The notes beneath the pieces were generated by a model, which was not told where the DNA came from, did not search any database, and worked only from the letters and a program-made list of their open reading frames with translations. DNA of 64,000 nucleotides from Phreatobacter sp. (GTDB taxonomy: Bacteria > Pseudomonadota > Alphaproteobacteria > Rhizobiales > Phreatobacteraceae), in assembly GCF_027532945.1 (NCBI RefSeq), contig NZ_JAPZTZ010000003.1, forward strand, positions 124,001 through 188,000. Reading direction: 5' to 3'. Positions 1 to 8,313 of this stretch are shown here, piece by piece. A program made the translations under genes and the position numbers. Numbering within the stretch: position 1 is the stretch's first letter; every line of letters starts with the position of its first letter.

Positions 1-1
1 T

Positions 2-718
2 TCCACGGTGAAGCGTGTCGGCCTCGAGCTCGGCGGCAACGCGCCCTTCATCGTCTTCGACGATGCCGATATCGACGCGGCGGTCGAGGGCGCCATGGTC
101 TCGAAGTACCGGAACATGGGCCAGACCTGCGTCTGCGCCAACCGCATCTTCGTGCAGGAGGCCGTCCACGACGCCTTCGTCGCGAAATTCACCGCGCGGG
201 TGAAAGCGCTGAAGGTCGGCAATGGCCTCGAGCCCGGCATCGACCAGGGCCCGCTGATCAAGCCGGCCGCCGTCGACAAGGTCGAAGCCCATGTGAAGGA
301 CGCGCTCTCCAAGGGCGCGAAGGTGGAGACCGGCGGCAAGCGCTCGGATCTCGGCCATACCTTCTTCGAGCCGACCGTCCTCTCGGGCGTCACGACGGAC
401 ATGCTGGTGACGCGCGAGGAGACCTTCGGGCCGCTGGCGCCGATCTACCGGTTCAAGACCGAGGACGAGGCTGTCGCCCTCGCCAACGCCACCCAGTTCG
501 GCCTCGCCAGCTATTTCTACGGCCGTGACATCGGCCGCATCTTCCGCGTCGCCGAGGCGCTGGAATACGGGATGGTCGGCATCAATACCGGCCTCGTCGG
601 GACCGATGTCGCGCCCTTCGGCGGGGTGAAGGAATCCGGCCTCGGCCGCGAGGGCTCGCATTACGGCCTCGACGAGTTCATCGAGATCAAGCTGATGATG
701 CTCGGCGGCATCCAGTGA
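2..718 (+). CDS. gabD: NAD(P)-dependent succinate-semialdehyde dehydrogenase, C-terminal part
   Basis: This is the C-terminal half of an aldehyde dehydrogenase; the gene begins before the window, so the start is not visible. It opens just before the catalytic-glutamate motif LELGG and then carries the catalytic-cysteine motif GQTCVCANR. Downstream [25 protein letters not shown] and [16 protein letters not shown] follow the E. coli GabD sequence nearly word for word, which separates it from generic betaine- or fatty-aldehyde dehydrogenases. GabD oxidises succinic semialdehyde to succinate in the cytoplasm, closing the GABA shunt. A GC-rich hairpin follows the stop codon. Its upstream partners, for example gabT, cannot be seen. 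Confidence 0.9.
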   Translation, partial: STVKRVGLELGGNAPFIVFDDADIDAAVEGAMVSKYRNMGQTCVCANRIFVQEAVHDAFVAKFTARVKALKVGNGLEPGIDQGPLIKPAAVDKVEAHVKDALSKGAKVETGGKRSDLGHTFFEPTVLSGVTTDMLVTREETFGPLAPIYRFKTEDEAVALANATQFGLASYFYGRDIGRIFRVAEALEYGMVGINTGLVGTDVAPFGGVKESGLGREGSHYGLDEFIEIKLMMLGGIQ

Positions 719-740
719 GCTGAGGGCTCAGGGCTTCTCG

Positions 741-768
741 AAGGGCGGCGTCGCAAGGCGCCGCCCTT
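741..768. terminator. Hairpin between convergent gabD and GT39 genes
   Basis: A perfect 10-bp stem (left arm 741-750, right arm 759-768) with an 8-nt loop lies between two convergent genes. Only a short T-containing run follows on the plus strand, so termination would be modest; the AA/TT ends suit use in both directions. Confidence 0.5.
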
Positions 769-792
769 GTCATTTGAGCCGGGGGGCCAGGT

Positions 793-2328
793 TCAGCGTG
801 CCGCCACGCTCACCGGCGCGAGCGACCTCAGGCCCCGCGCCGGGACGATGACGAGATCGATCTCCCCGCGCCCGCCCCGGCCGATCGCCAGCCGCTCGGG
901 CTCGCCGAGCACGGCGAACTGGCGCTCCAGCGTGGCGCGCTGGCGGGCGAAGGTCGCCGCCTGCGCGACGATGAGGACATCCGCGCCCTGGTAGGCGCGC
1001 GCGACCTGCCGGAACATGAACCCGCGGGGATCGGGACCGATGACCATGACGTCCGCGGCATCGCCCACGGCAAGGTCAACCTTGCCGCCCTCGTTCCAGG
1101 TGAGCGCCACCACCACCGGTCCCGAGCGGGGTCCGACCCCCTTGGCCGCCAGGACAGGCCGCAGTGCCTTCCAGTCGAAGGCATCGAGCGTCGGATCGGC
1201 CTGGGGCGGCACGCCGAGCCGGGTCAGAAGGCCCGTCGCGCCCATCGCACCGATGCCGAGCGAAAGCACCACGGCGAGGCCGGCACACCATTTCGCCCAG
1301 GCGCGCGGCGAGGGACTGGCATCGGGGTTCGCCACCATCCAGGCGCCGAGCAGCGGGAAGATGAAGAACCAGCCGGGCATGGGCCAGTGCGGCAGGGCCC
1401 AGCCCGACCACAGCGACTGGACCGTGAAATAGAGGATGGTGGGCGCGGCCAGCGCGAGCAGGAACAGCCGGCGGGGATCGAACCAGCGCCTCGCCTCCTG
1501 CACCGCGATGGTGGCGAGCGGCACGGCGATCCAGGGGGCAAGCCAGACGAACTGACCGGCCAGCATCTGCGCGAAGGCGGCGAGCGTCAGCCCCTTGCCG
1601 CCGCCGCGGCCCGCCTGGAAGCGCAGCGACGCCCAGTCATTCGCCATGTTCCAGACGATGATCGGCGAGACGACGACCGCCGCGACAAGCGCGCCGGCAT
1701 AGGGCGCGGGATGCAGAAGCCAGCGCCGGTGCGGCGTCGCCAGCATGAAGGCCGCGAGGCCCAGCACGACGAAGAGCGCCGAGTATTTCGACAATCCTGC
1801 GAGCCCGAAACAGAGGCCGGCCAGAGTCCAAGCCCGCCAGGCTGAGGGCGTCTCGCTGCGCTTGGGAAAGAAAAGCTGCGCCAGAGAGAGCATGCCCGCG
1901 GCAAGGAACAGAAGAAGCGGCCCATCGGGGACGATCCAGGTGCCGGGGGATGCCAGGAAGAACAGCGAGCAGTTCAGCGCCAGCACCGCCCAGACGCCCG
2001 GCCATCCCCCGAAGAGCCGCTCGGTAAGGCGGAACATCAGCCAGGACGTGCCGGCGAACATGAGGATGAAGGGCAGGCGCACCGCCCATGTCGTGCCGAA
2101 GACCAGCATCGAAGCATGGGCGAGCCAGAGATGCAGCGGCGGATGGTCGAAATAGGAGAGCGCCAGCCGTCGCGCCTGCCCCAGCGTGTAGCTCTCGTCG
2201 ACGCCGAAGCCGAGCAGCATGGCGAAGAGGATGCGCATGGCTGTGAAGGCGAGGATGAGCATCGCCGCCGCGCGGGCGGGATCATCGGGGAGGAAGGCGA
2301 AGGGCTTTGAGGTCGGCGCGGCCGTCAT
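793..2328 (-). CDS. Glycosyltransferase family 39 (ArnT/PMT-like) integral membrane protein
   Basis: The 511-residue protein has roughly ten hydrophobic segments and the arrangement of lipid-linked-sugar-dependent glycosyltransferases of the GT-C fold. An acidic GVDESY motif sits in the first periplasmic loop and FDHPPL follows about 20 residues later; this Asp-Glu plus DHPP signature is typical of GT39/ArnT-like enzymes that use polyprenyl-phosphate sugars. The C-terminal ~110 residues are soluble. Substrate and acceptor cannot be deduced. It starts 18 nt after the stop of the LysE-family gene on the same strand, so the two are probably cotranscribed. Confidence 0.8.
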   Translation of the reverse strand: MTAAPTSKPFAFLPDDPARAAAMLILAFTAMRILFAMLLGFGVDESYTLGQARRLALSYFDHPPLHLWLAHASMLVFGTTWAVRLPFILMFAGTSWLMFRLTERLFGGWPGVWAVLALNCSLFFLASPGTWIVPDGPLLLFLAAGMLSLAQLFFPKRSETPSAWRAWTLAGLCFGLAGLSKYSALFVVLGLAAFMLATPHRRWLLHPAPYAGALVAAVVVSPIIVWNMANDWASLRFQAGRGGGKGLTLAAFAQMLAGQFVWLAPWIAVPLATIAVQEARRWFDPRRLFLLALAAPTILYFTVQSLWSGWALPHWPMPGWFFIFPLLGAWMVANPDASPSPRAWAKWCAGLAVVLSLGIGAMGATGLLTRLGVPPQADPTLDAFDWKALRPVLAAKGVGPRSGPVVVALTWNEGGKVDLAVGDAADVMVIGPDPRGFMFRQVARAYQGADVLIVAQAATFARQRATLERQFAVLGEPERLAIGRGGRGEIDLVIVPARGLRSLAPVSVAAR

Positions 2329-2346
2329 GGCCGCCGGATTAGCCGA

Positions 2347-2979
2347 TCAGGCGCGGGCGCGATAGCTCTGCACGGCATCGGCGATGGACTTGGCGCCGAA
2401 CAGCACGAAGGTCAGGCCGACGAGGCGGGTGACGATCAGCCCGTGGGTGAGGAAGAAGCGGCGCACGGGCGACAGCCCTGCGACCGCGACGAGGATCATG
2501 TCGGCGAGGACGAAGCCGAGGAAGGCGACGCCCATGACGAGCGGCGCCATGTCCCAGGTCAGCAGCCCCGCATAATGGCCGACCAGCACGGTGAACATGG
2601 CGACCGAGACCGGATAGGCCTTGGGGTTGGTGACGCCGAACAGGAGGCCGGCAACCAGCGGATGGCGGCCGCCGATGACGGCGGTGCCGGAGGCCTCCTT
2701 GGCAAGGAGCGCCTTGACGCCGAGAAGAATGAGATAGCCACCGCAGACGAGGCCCAGAGCCTCGAAGAGCAGCGGGCCGAGCTGGTTGACGCCGACGATG
2801 GCCGCGAGTGCCAGAGTGCCCCAGAGCACGTCGCCAACGAGGTGGCCGGCGACGAACCAGGTGCCGGAGACCCGGCCGTCCTTTGCCGCCAGCGCGAAGA
2901 GGGCGAGAAAGGCCGGCCCGGGCGTGAGGACGTAGATCATCGCGGCGGCAAGGGTCGCGAAGAACAGGCCGATGGTCAT
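2347..2979 (-). CDS. LysE/RhtB family amino-acid exporter
   Basis: A 210-residue, highly hydrophobic protein with about six membrane segments. The N-terminal TPGPAFLALFALAAKDGR segment is the LysE/RhtB hallmark, and FGVTNPKAYPVS in the middle matches the conserved NPK region. These transporters export amino acids or homoserine lactone-like compounds by proton exchange; the substrate is not predictable here. I chose the ATG at 2979, which begins directly before the first helix, over an in-frame ATG 99 nt upstream that adds a polar, Cys/Arg-rich stretch foreign to the family. It precedes the GT39 gene with an 18-nt gap. Confidence 0.88.
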   Translation of the reverse strand: MTIGLFFATLAAAMIYVLTPGPAFLALFALAAKDGRVSGTWFVAGHLVGDVLWGTLALAAIVGVNQLGPLLFEALGLVCGGYLILLGVKALLAKEASGTAVIGGRHPLVAGLLFGVTNPKAYPVSVAMFTVLVGHYAGLLTWDMAPLVMGVAFLGFVLADMILVAVAGLSPVRRFFLTHGLIVTRLVGLTFVLFGAKSIADAVQSYRARA

Positions 2980-3207
2980 GGCGGTGCGACTCGCGCTGAC
3001 GATGCTGACGTCACCGGAGCACGGGCGGCGACAAGGCTCAAGCAGTGCAGCGCATACCGGGCGCGGTTTTGGCGCCATCCAGGCCGATGCGTTGCTTCTG
3101 CCAACGCGTCCCGCTCATCGTCGAAGGTCCGTCTGCCAGCGCGCGGACAGTGTGGCCAGATCCGAAGCGACGAGGCAGCTTCGTCGCTCAGAACGCAGCG
3201 CGATGTG

Positions 3208-3236
3208 GTGACAGGCCTAGCATCATGTCTTATGAA
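3208..3236 (+). promoter_or_regulatory. Predicted sigma-70 promoter of the ABM-domain gene
   Basis: GTGACA (3208-3213) and TATGAA (3231-3236) are separated by exactly 17 nt in a locally AT-rich patch. A start near 3243 would give a leader of about 17 nt, with AGGAGA at 3248-3253 as ribosome binding site before the ATG at 3260. The rest of the 280-nt gap back to the LysE start shows no gene. Confidence 0.5.
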
Positions 3237-3259
3237 AAATACAAAATAGGAGAAGCGAG

Positions 3260-3610
3260 ATGATCGCGGTGATCTTCGAGGTGATGCCGGCGGAGGGGCG
3301 GATGCCGGGCTATCTCGACCATGCGGCGCGGATGTGGCCGCATCTCGAGACCATCGACGGGTTCATCTCGGTCGAGCGGTTCCAGAGCCTCACGACCCCC
3401 GGCAAGCTCTTGTCCCTGTCGTTCTGGCGCGACGAGGACGCCGTCAAGGCCTGGCGCACGCACGGGATGCACAGGGCCACGCAGGCCGCCGGGCGAGACG
3501 GCATGTTCGCGGGCTACAGGCTGCGCGTCGCGCATGTGCTGCGCGACTACGACATGGACGGCCATCGCGACGAGGCACCGGCCGACAGCCGGGGGCACCA
3601 CCGCGCCTGA
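3260..3610 (+). CDS. Antibiotic biosynthesis monooxygenase (ABM) domain protein
   Basis: A 116-residue protein with the dimeric alpha/beta-barrel ABM fold: a first strand MIAVIFEVMP, a helix with YLDHAARMWPHLE, the strand/loop GFISVERFQS, and SLSFWRDEDAVKAWR. That last segment is the conserved FWxDEEAxxAWR core of the family. ABM proteins include small monooxygenases and heme-degrading enzymes, but many in proteobacteria have no assigned substrate, so no reaction is claimed. It has a clear ribosome binding site (AGGAGA) and its own predicted promoter, and is probably monocistronic, since the next gene is convergent. Confidence 0.82.
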   Translation: MIAVIFEVMPAEGRMPGYLDHAARMWPHLETIDGFISVERFQSLTTPGKLLSLSFWRDEDAVKAWRTHGMHRATQAAGRDGMFAGYRLRVAHVLRDYDMDGHRDEAPADSRGHHRA

Positions 3611-3631
3611 GCGCGGTGGCGCCGGCATGCG

Positions 3632-4624
3632 TCAGTTCTGCAGCTTGATGTCGCCCTTCTCGATGATCGTCTTGAACTGGGCGATCTCCGAGACGGCCTT
3701 CTGGCGCATCTGCGCGCCCGTGGAGGGAATGGCGGCAGCGCCCATCTCCTCGAAACGCTTGACGACGGCGGGATCCCTCAGGAGCTCCATCTGCGTCTTT
3801 TCGAGGCGATCGACGATCTCCTTCGGCGTGCCCTTCGGCGCGATGAACCCGTTCCAGGACGTAATGTCGAAGCCAGGCAGCGTGTCGTTCAGCGGCGGGA
3901 TCTCCGGCGCGATGGCCGCACGGGTTGCGGAGGTGACACCGATGCCGCGGATGGACCCGGCCTTGTAGTGCGGGAAAGGCGAGGTGAAATTGTCGAAGGA
4001 GAGCTTCACCTCGCCGGTGATCAGCGCCTGGACGAGCGCCGCCGAGGAACGGAAGGGCACGTGGCCCATGCGCGTGCCGGTGAGCTGCATGAAGAGTTCG
4101 GCCGACAGGTGGATCGAGGTGCCGATACCAGAAGAGCCGAAATTCTCCTTGCCCGGATTGGCCCGCAGGTAGGCGATGAGCTCCTGGAGGTTGGTCGCAG
4201 GGATCGAGGGGTGGATGCAGAGGAAGTTCGGCTGAGACGACGACAGGCCGATGAACTCGAAATCGTCCATTGGCTTGAAAGGCAGGCGGTCGCCAAAGAG
4301 GTTCGGATTGATCCCGTGGGTCGAGATCGTCGTCATGCCGATCGTGTAGCCATCGGCGGGAGCGCGGGCGAGTGCAGCGACACCGACATTGCCGCCGGCA
4401 CCGGCGCGGTTCTCGATGACGAAGCTCTGACCGAGGCGCTGGCTCAGCTGCTCGCAGACGATGCGGCCGATGACGTCCGTCGAACCGCCCGCGCCGAAGG
4501 GCACGATGCAGGTGACGGGGCGGGCTGGATAAGCCTGGGCGAAGCCGGACGTGGCGACGAAGGGCGCGCTCAGGGCGCCGGCGGTGAGGCCGAGCGCAGT
4601 GCGCCGGTCGATGGCCTTGGACAT
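3632..4624 (-). CDS. Tripartite tricarboxylate transporter substrate-binding protein (Bug/TctC family)
   Basis: A 330-residue periplasmic binding protein. The N-terminus carries RR and a hydrophobic stretch ending near GFAQA, a Tat- or Sec-type signal. The mature part starts with YPARPVTCIVPFGAGGSTDVIGR, the signature Bug first strand and anion-binding loop, followed by ENRAGAGGNVG. Bug proteins capture carboxylates and related small molecules. No tctA or tctB permease lies nearby, the usual orphan state of Bug genes in alpha- and betaproteobacteria. The ATG at 4624 is preceded by AGGAGGA; an in-frame ATG 99 nt upstream would put the signal peptide internally. Confidence 0.88.
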   Translation of the reverse strand: MSKAIDRRTALGLTAGALSAPFVATSGFAQAYPARPVTCIVPFGAGGSTDVIGRIVCEQLSQRLGQSFVIENRAGAGGNVGVAALARAPADGYTIGMTTISTHGINPNLFGDRLPFKPMDDFEFIGLSSSQPNFLCIHPSIPATNLQELIAYLRANPGKENFGSSGIGTSIHLSAELFMQLTGTRMGHVPFRSSAALVQALITGEVKLSFDNFTSPFPHYKAGSIRGIGVTSATRAAIAPEIPPLNDTLPGFDITSWNGFIAPKGTPKEIVDRLEKTQMELLRDPAVVKRFEEMGAAAIPSTGAQMRQKAVSEIAQFKTIIEKGDIKLQN

Positions 4625-4754
4625 GGTTCCTCCTGATGGCGTGCGGGGGCGGTTGCGATCGCCCTTCTTGCCGGGGAGGCTAGCATGACCTGACCCACGT
4701 GCAACCGCCGGAATGCGCGGCACGTTGACCGCGCGTTTGAGCGGTTACCAGCCC

Positions 4755-5801
4755 TCAGGGCAGCGGCTTGAGCTGCCGCGGCAGCGAGGCGAGATCGGCC
4801 TCCAGTTCGCCGATCCGCGCCCGCAGCGCCGATTCCGCCTCGGTACGGTTGGCAAATTCCTGAGTGTCGACGACGAACTTCTCGCCGCGCAGGAAGCCCG
4901 ACTTCTTCACCTTGGCGCCGTTGGTCCTCAGATCGTCCAGCAGCGCCTGGGCCGCGGTGATCTTGGCGTTGACGGCGTTGTTGTGCTCGATCGCAGCGGC
5001 GCGGTCGACCTCGCGGCGTGCATCGGTGATGCGGGCGTTACGCGCATCGATACGGGCGCGGTAGTCGGCGGCCTCAAGCCATTCGGTGCGCTGGCAGACG
5101 ACGAGCAGCGACGAGGTGGTTCCGGCCGCCCAGCCAAGACCGAAGGCGCCGAGCACCGCCTCGGCCTCGCGGCGATTGCCCTGGCGCACCACCTTCTGGT
5201 GCTCGTGGTAGGTGAGGCTCTTGTCGAGCGGCACCACCATCTTGATCTCCCACTGGTCCTCGTTGAGCGAGGCGATCAGCTTGTCGAGGCGCGCGGTGAT
5301 GTCCGAGACATCGACCGTAACGGCGCCGAGGCTCCACTCCTTGTCGCCCTCCGTCTTCGTCCAGTTGGGGAAGAGGTCGACGGTGAACTGTTTGGTTTCG
5401 ATCCAGGGGACCATGGCGGTGGAGCTCGTCGGCAGGGAAGAAGCGGGAGCGGGTGCGGGGGCACGCGGCGGGGGCGGGGAAAGCGGCTCGGCGGCAACCG
5501 GCGGAGGCTCGGCGAGGGGCGGCAGCACCGTGGGCGCGGCCATCGCCGCAGGTGCCGGCGGGACGAAAGGCTCGGCCGGCGCGGCGATGGAGACCGGCGG
5601 AGCGACCGAAGGCGCGTCGGCCGTCAGCGCCGGCTCGGGACGCTCGAGGCTGAAGCCGTCCAGGGCGGCCGCGAGTTCGTCGAGCCGCTCACGATCGGCA
5701 GGCGCCAGCTCAACGGCCGGGGCGCTGCCGGGTGCCGCCGGCGGCCGCGAGGCCGTCGAGATAGCGTCTCCAGATCGCGTCGTGGTCTCGTCCGAGCTCA
5801 T
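4755..5801 (-). CDS. Hypothetical protein with Pro/Ala-rich linker
   Basis: I do not recognise this 348-residue protein. Residues 1-40 are polar and disordered, residues 40-170 are very rich in Pro and Ala, and residues 190-348 form an ordered part with WIETKQFTVDLFPNW, a DITARLDKLIASL helix and a long charged Ala/Glu/Arg segment (ADYRARIDARNARITDARREVDRAA) that should be coiled-coil. A short hydrophobic patch (AFGLGWAAGTTSSLLVVC) may be buried. The chosen start overlaps the end of the DUF971 gene by 92 bp in another frame; no good start exists nearer its stop, so the first ~30 residues are uncertain. Confidence 0.6.
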   Translation of the reverse strand: MSSDETTTRSGDAISTASRPPAAPGSAPAVELAPADRERLDELAAALDGFSLERPEPALTADAPSVAPPVSIAAPAEPFVPPAPAAMAAPTVLPPLAEPPPVAAEPLSPPPPRAPAPAPASSLPTSSTAMVPWIETKQFTVDLFPNWTKTEGDKEWSLGAVTVDVSDITARLDKLIASLNEDQWEIKMVVPLDKSLTYHEHQKVVRQGNRREAEAVLGAFGLGWAAGTTSSLLVVCQRTEWLEAADYRARIDARNARITDARREVDRAAAIEHNNAVNAKITAAQALLDDLRTNGAKVKKSGFLRGEKFVVDTQEFANRTEAESALRARIGELEADLASLPRQLKPLP

Positions 5802-6114
5802 ACAGGTAGTCCCATGAGTAGATGCCGGAGGAATGCATGTCGTAGAAGGTGAGGCGGACCGCGTAGTGACCGACCCGGTCGATGCCGATGAGCTGGACGT
5901 CCTGCTTGCCGCCGACGAACTTGCGTTCGGAAGGTGAATGCCCCTGCACCTCGGCGGAGGGGCTCTCGACACGCAGATATTCGGCGTCGAGGGCGAAAAT
6001 GTGCCCGTCATCGTAAGAAATGGTCAGACGGCGGCGATCGGCCGACAGCCGGAGCTCGGTCGGCCAGGCATGGCCGCGGCCGGTGGCGCTTTCGACGGCG
6101 CTGATCTCGGCCAT
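5710..6114 (-). CDS. DUF971 (gamma-butyrobetaine hydroxylase N-terminal-like) domain protein
   Basis: A 134-residue protein consisting of one DUF971 domain: WPTELRLSADRRRLTISYDDG, then DAEYLRVESPSAEVQGHSP, and a C-terminal SSGIYSWDYLYELG. DUF971 proteins are the stand-alone counterpart of the small domain that precedes gamma-butyrobetaine/trimethyllysine dioxygenases; some family members are linked to Fe-S protein maturation, so a cofactor-related role is possible but not shown. A GGGGAGAG ribosome binding site stands before the ATG. It diverges from moaA across 161 nt, so the two may share a control region. Confidence 0.8.
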   Translation of the reverse strand: MAEISAVESATGRGHAWPTELRLSADRRRLTISYDDGHIFALDAEYLRVESPSAEVQGHSPSERKFVGGKQDVQLIGIDRVGHYAVRLTFYDMHSSGIYSWDYLYELGRDHDAIWRRYLDGLAAAGGTRQRPGR

Positions 6115-6275
6115 TGGGCGACTCTCCCCCTCGCGAACATTGGTCCCGGCAGGAGCCGACAGGTAGACTGTTCCGTGCGGTTCTTCAACGCGCCCCCGTG
6201 ACTTAGCGCGCCACTGGCCCTAAATAAGCCGACCAAGGGCCGCGTAATTCCGCGACGTGCCTCGGGAGAGACGGG

Positions 6276-7301
6276 ATGTTCGACGCCGCAGCGTCCGTGA
6301 AGCCGGTGCCGATGATCGACCCGTTTGGGCGATCGATCGACTACCTGCGCGTCTCGGTGACGGACCGCTGCGACTTCCGCTGCGTCTATTGCATGGCCGA
6401 AAACATGTCCTTCCTGCCCAAGAAGGACCTGCTCACGCTGGAGGAGCTCGATCGCCTCTGCTCGGCCTTTGTCGCCAAGGGGGTGCGCAAGCTGCGCCTG
6501 ACCGGCGGCGAGCCGCTGGTGCGCAAGGACGTGATGACCCTTGTGCGCTCGCTGTCGCGCCATCTGGACAGCGGTGCGCTCGACGAACTCACGCTGACCA
6601 CCAACGGCTCGCAGCTCGTGCGTCACGCGGCCGACCTCGCGGCCTGCGGCGTGAAGCGAATCAACGTCTCGCTCGACACGCTGGACGCCGACCGCTTCCG
6701 CGCCATCACCCGCTGGGGCGATCTCGATGCGGTGCTGAAGGGCATTGACGCGGCGCTCGCGGCCGGCATCGCCGTGAAGATCAACGCCGTGGCGCTGAAA
6801 GGCGTCAACGAGGCGGAGATCGAGGGCCTCGTCGCCTGGGCCCATGGCAAGGGCATGGACATCTCCTTCATCGAGGTCATGCCGCTCGGCGACATCGAGC
6901 CGTCGCGGCTCGACCAATACCTGCCGCTTTCGCTCGTCCGGGCGAGGCTCGCGGAGCGCTGGACGCTCGCCGAGAGCCAACATCGCACCGGCGGCCCCGC
7001 CCGCTATGTCGAGGTGGCGGAGACCGGCGGCCGTATCGGCTTCATCACGCCGATGACCCACAATTTCTGCGAAAGCTGCAACCGTGTGCGCATCACCTGC
7101 ACGGGCACCCTCTACATGTGCCTCGGCCAGGACGATGCGGCCGACCTGCGGGCGCCGTTGCGCGCTTCCGAGGCCAACGACCTGCTCCATTCTGCGATCG
7201 ATTCGGCGATCGCCCGTAAGCCGAAAGGCCACGACTTCGTCATCGACCGGCGCACACGGCGGCCTTCGGTCTCGCGCCATATGAGCATGACCGGCGGTTG
7301 A
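6276..7301 (+). CDS. moaA: GTP 3',8-cyclase MoaA (molybdenum cofactor biosynthesis)
   Basis: A radical-SAM enzyme that converts GTP to 3',8-cyclo-7,8-dihydro-GTP, the first step of molybdopterin synthesis, in the cytoplasm. The N-terminal cluster is C32-x3-C36-x2-C39 in [12 protein letters not shown], followed by [13 protein letters not shown]. The second, GTP-binding cluster is C265-x2-C268-x13-C282 with the NRVRIT motif. The protein ends in a C-terminal Gly-Gly (MTGG), which is needed for catalysis in MoaA. The 341-residue length is normal. No other moa or mob gene is in the window. Confidence 0.96.
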   Translation: MFDAAASVKPVPMIDPFGRSIDYLRVSVTDRCDFRCVYCMAENMSFLPKKDLLTLEELDRLCSAFVAKGVRKLRLTGGEPLVRKDVMTLVRSLSRHLDSGALDELTLTTNGSQLVRHAADLAACGVKRINVSLDTLDADRFRAITRWGDLDAVLKGIDAALAAGIAVKINAVALKGVNEAEIEGLVAWAHGKGMDISFIEVMPLGDIEPSRLDQYLPLSLVRARLAERWTLAESQHRTGGPARYVEVAETGGRIGFITPMTHNFCESCNRVRITCTGTLYMCLGQDDAADLRAPLRASEANDLLHSAIDSAIARKPKGHDFVIDRRTRRPSVSRHMSMTGG

Positions 7302-7527
7302 ACGATCCTTTCGTGCCGGAGTTCCGTTGGGGAACTTTGTGGCGAATGCAGGTTGCATGGCTGAATCGCGGTTCCCGTGACGGCAGAAGCCACCTTTTCG
7401 CCACAATTCAGCGACCATAAGCCGCGCCTTCATGAAGGTCGTATCGCGTGGCGGAACGCAGGCGGCCGGAGCATCCAACCGGACTTGTCGACCAGCCCTC
7501 GGGCGTCGACCCATGAGGCGACCTGCG

Positions 7528-8220
7528 ATGACCAGTTCATCACTGCCGCCGGCCGATCCCGTTATCGTGCGGGACGCGCTGCGGCAGATCACCCGTTCCT
7601 CCTTCGTGCCCGAAGGATCGTTGCTGGCGACCATGCTGACCTATGTCGTGGAGACGACGCTGGACGGCAATGCGCGCACCATCAAGGCCTATACCATCGC
7701 CGTCGAGGCGCTCGGCCGCGGGGCCGATTTCGACCCCGACCGTGACTCGACCGTGCGGGTCGCGGCCATGCGGCTCCGCCAGGCGCTCGACCTCTACTAT
7801 GCCGGGCCCGGGGCGATGGACACTCTGCGCATCCGCCTGACCCCCGGGAGCTATCGCCCGCAGTTCGAGACGGTCGACCACGCCGTCGCCGAGGCGATGC
7901 CCTTGGCAGAGGCCCCCTCCCCGGTCGCAGGCGCTATGCCGGCTGACGTCGTACAGACGCCCCCCGCGCCGAAGCGGCGCTTCCGCATTCCCGCCCAGGC
8001 CACCTGGCTTGCGGCAGTGACGCTGGTCCTCGCGGTCGATGTCGCGATGACTGTCTCGCTGATGGCGGTGCAGAACCGCGGCGATACCGCCCTGATCGAG
8101 ACCGAGGCCCGCCTCAATGCGGAGGACATCCGCGCCGCGGAGAAGCGGACGGTCGACCAGATCGTCTACGACATCATCCGCGAGGACATCCAGCGCAGTT
8201 TCCAGCAGCGGGTGGAGTGA
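7528..8220 (+). CDS. Single-helix membrane protein with the N-terminal domain found on alphaproteobacterial cyclase/TPR proteins
   Basis: A 230-residue protein. Residues 10-115 contain YVVETTLDGNARTIKAYTIA, GRGADFDPDRDSTVRVAAMRLR and LYYAGPGAMDTLRIRLTPGSY. This small domain usually precedes TPR repeats or cyclase domains in alphaproteobacteria (recalled family knowledge). Here a Pro/Ala linker, one membrane helix (about residues 159-180) and a charged, probably helical tail follow, with no output domain. Function is unknown; signalling or protein-protein contact is inference. The start at 7528 has GAGG about 10 nt upstream; 7513 and 7432 are in-frame alternatives. The 226 nt after moaA show no gene. 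Confidence 0.65.
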   Translation: MTSSSLPPADPVIVRDALRQITRSSFVPEGSLLATMLTYVVETTLDGNARTIKAYTIAVEALGRGADFDPDRDSTVRVAAMRLRQALDLYYAGPGAMDTLRIRLTPGSYRPQFETVDHAVAEAMPLAEAPSPVAGAMPADVVQTPPAPKRRFRIPAQATWLAAVTLVLAVDVAMTVSLMAVQNRGDTALIETEARLNAEDIRAAEKRTVDQIVYDIIREDIQRSFQQRVE

Positions 8221-8313
8221 CCGCGCGGGTCTGCTGCGACGCCCGGGCGCTCGACGGCGAGGCGCCGCGGCGCTAGCTGATGGGCCAGGGAAGAAACACC
8301 GGAGCGCGACAGC

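Noticed and set aside
6115-6275. Molybdenum-cofactor riboswitch upstream of moaA
   Set aside because: I could not recognise the conserved core of that riboswitch in the short intergenic region.
7302-7527. EcfG-type (GGAAC-N18/19-CGTT) stress promoter
   Set aside because: A GGAACT is present, but no CGTT occurs at the needed spacing.
6024-7634. Long minus-strand open frame opposite moaA
   Set aside because: moaA on the plus strand has full catalytic motifs; the antisense frame gives an Arg/His-rich sequence with no domain, as is usual in GC-rich DNA.
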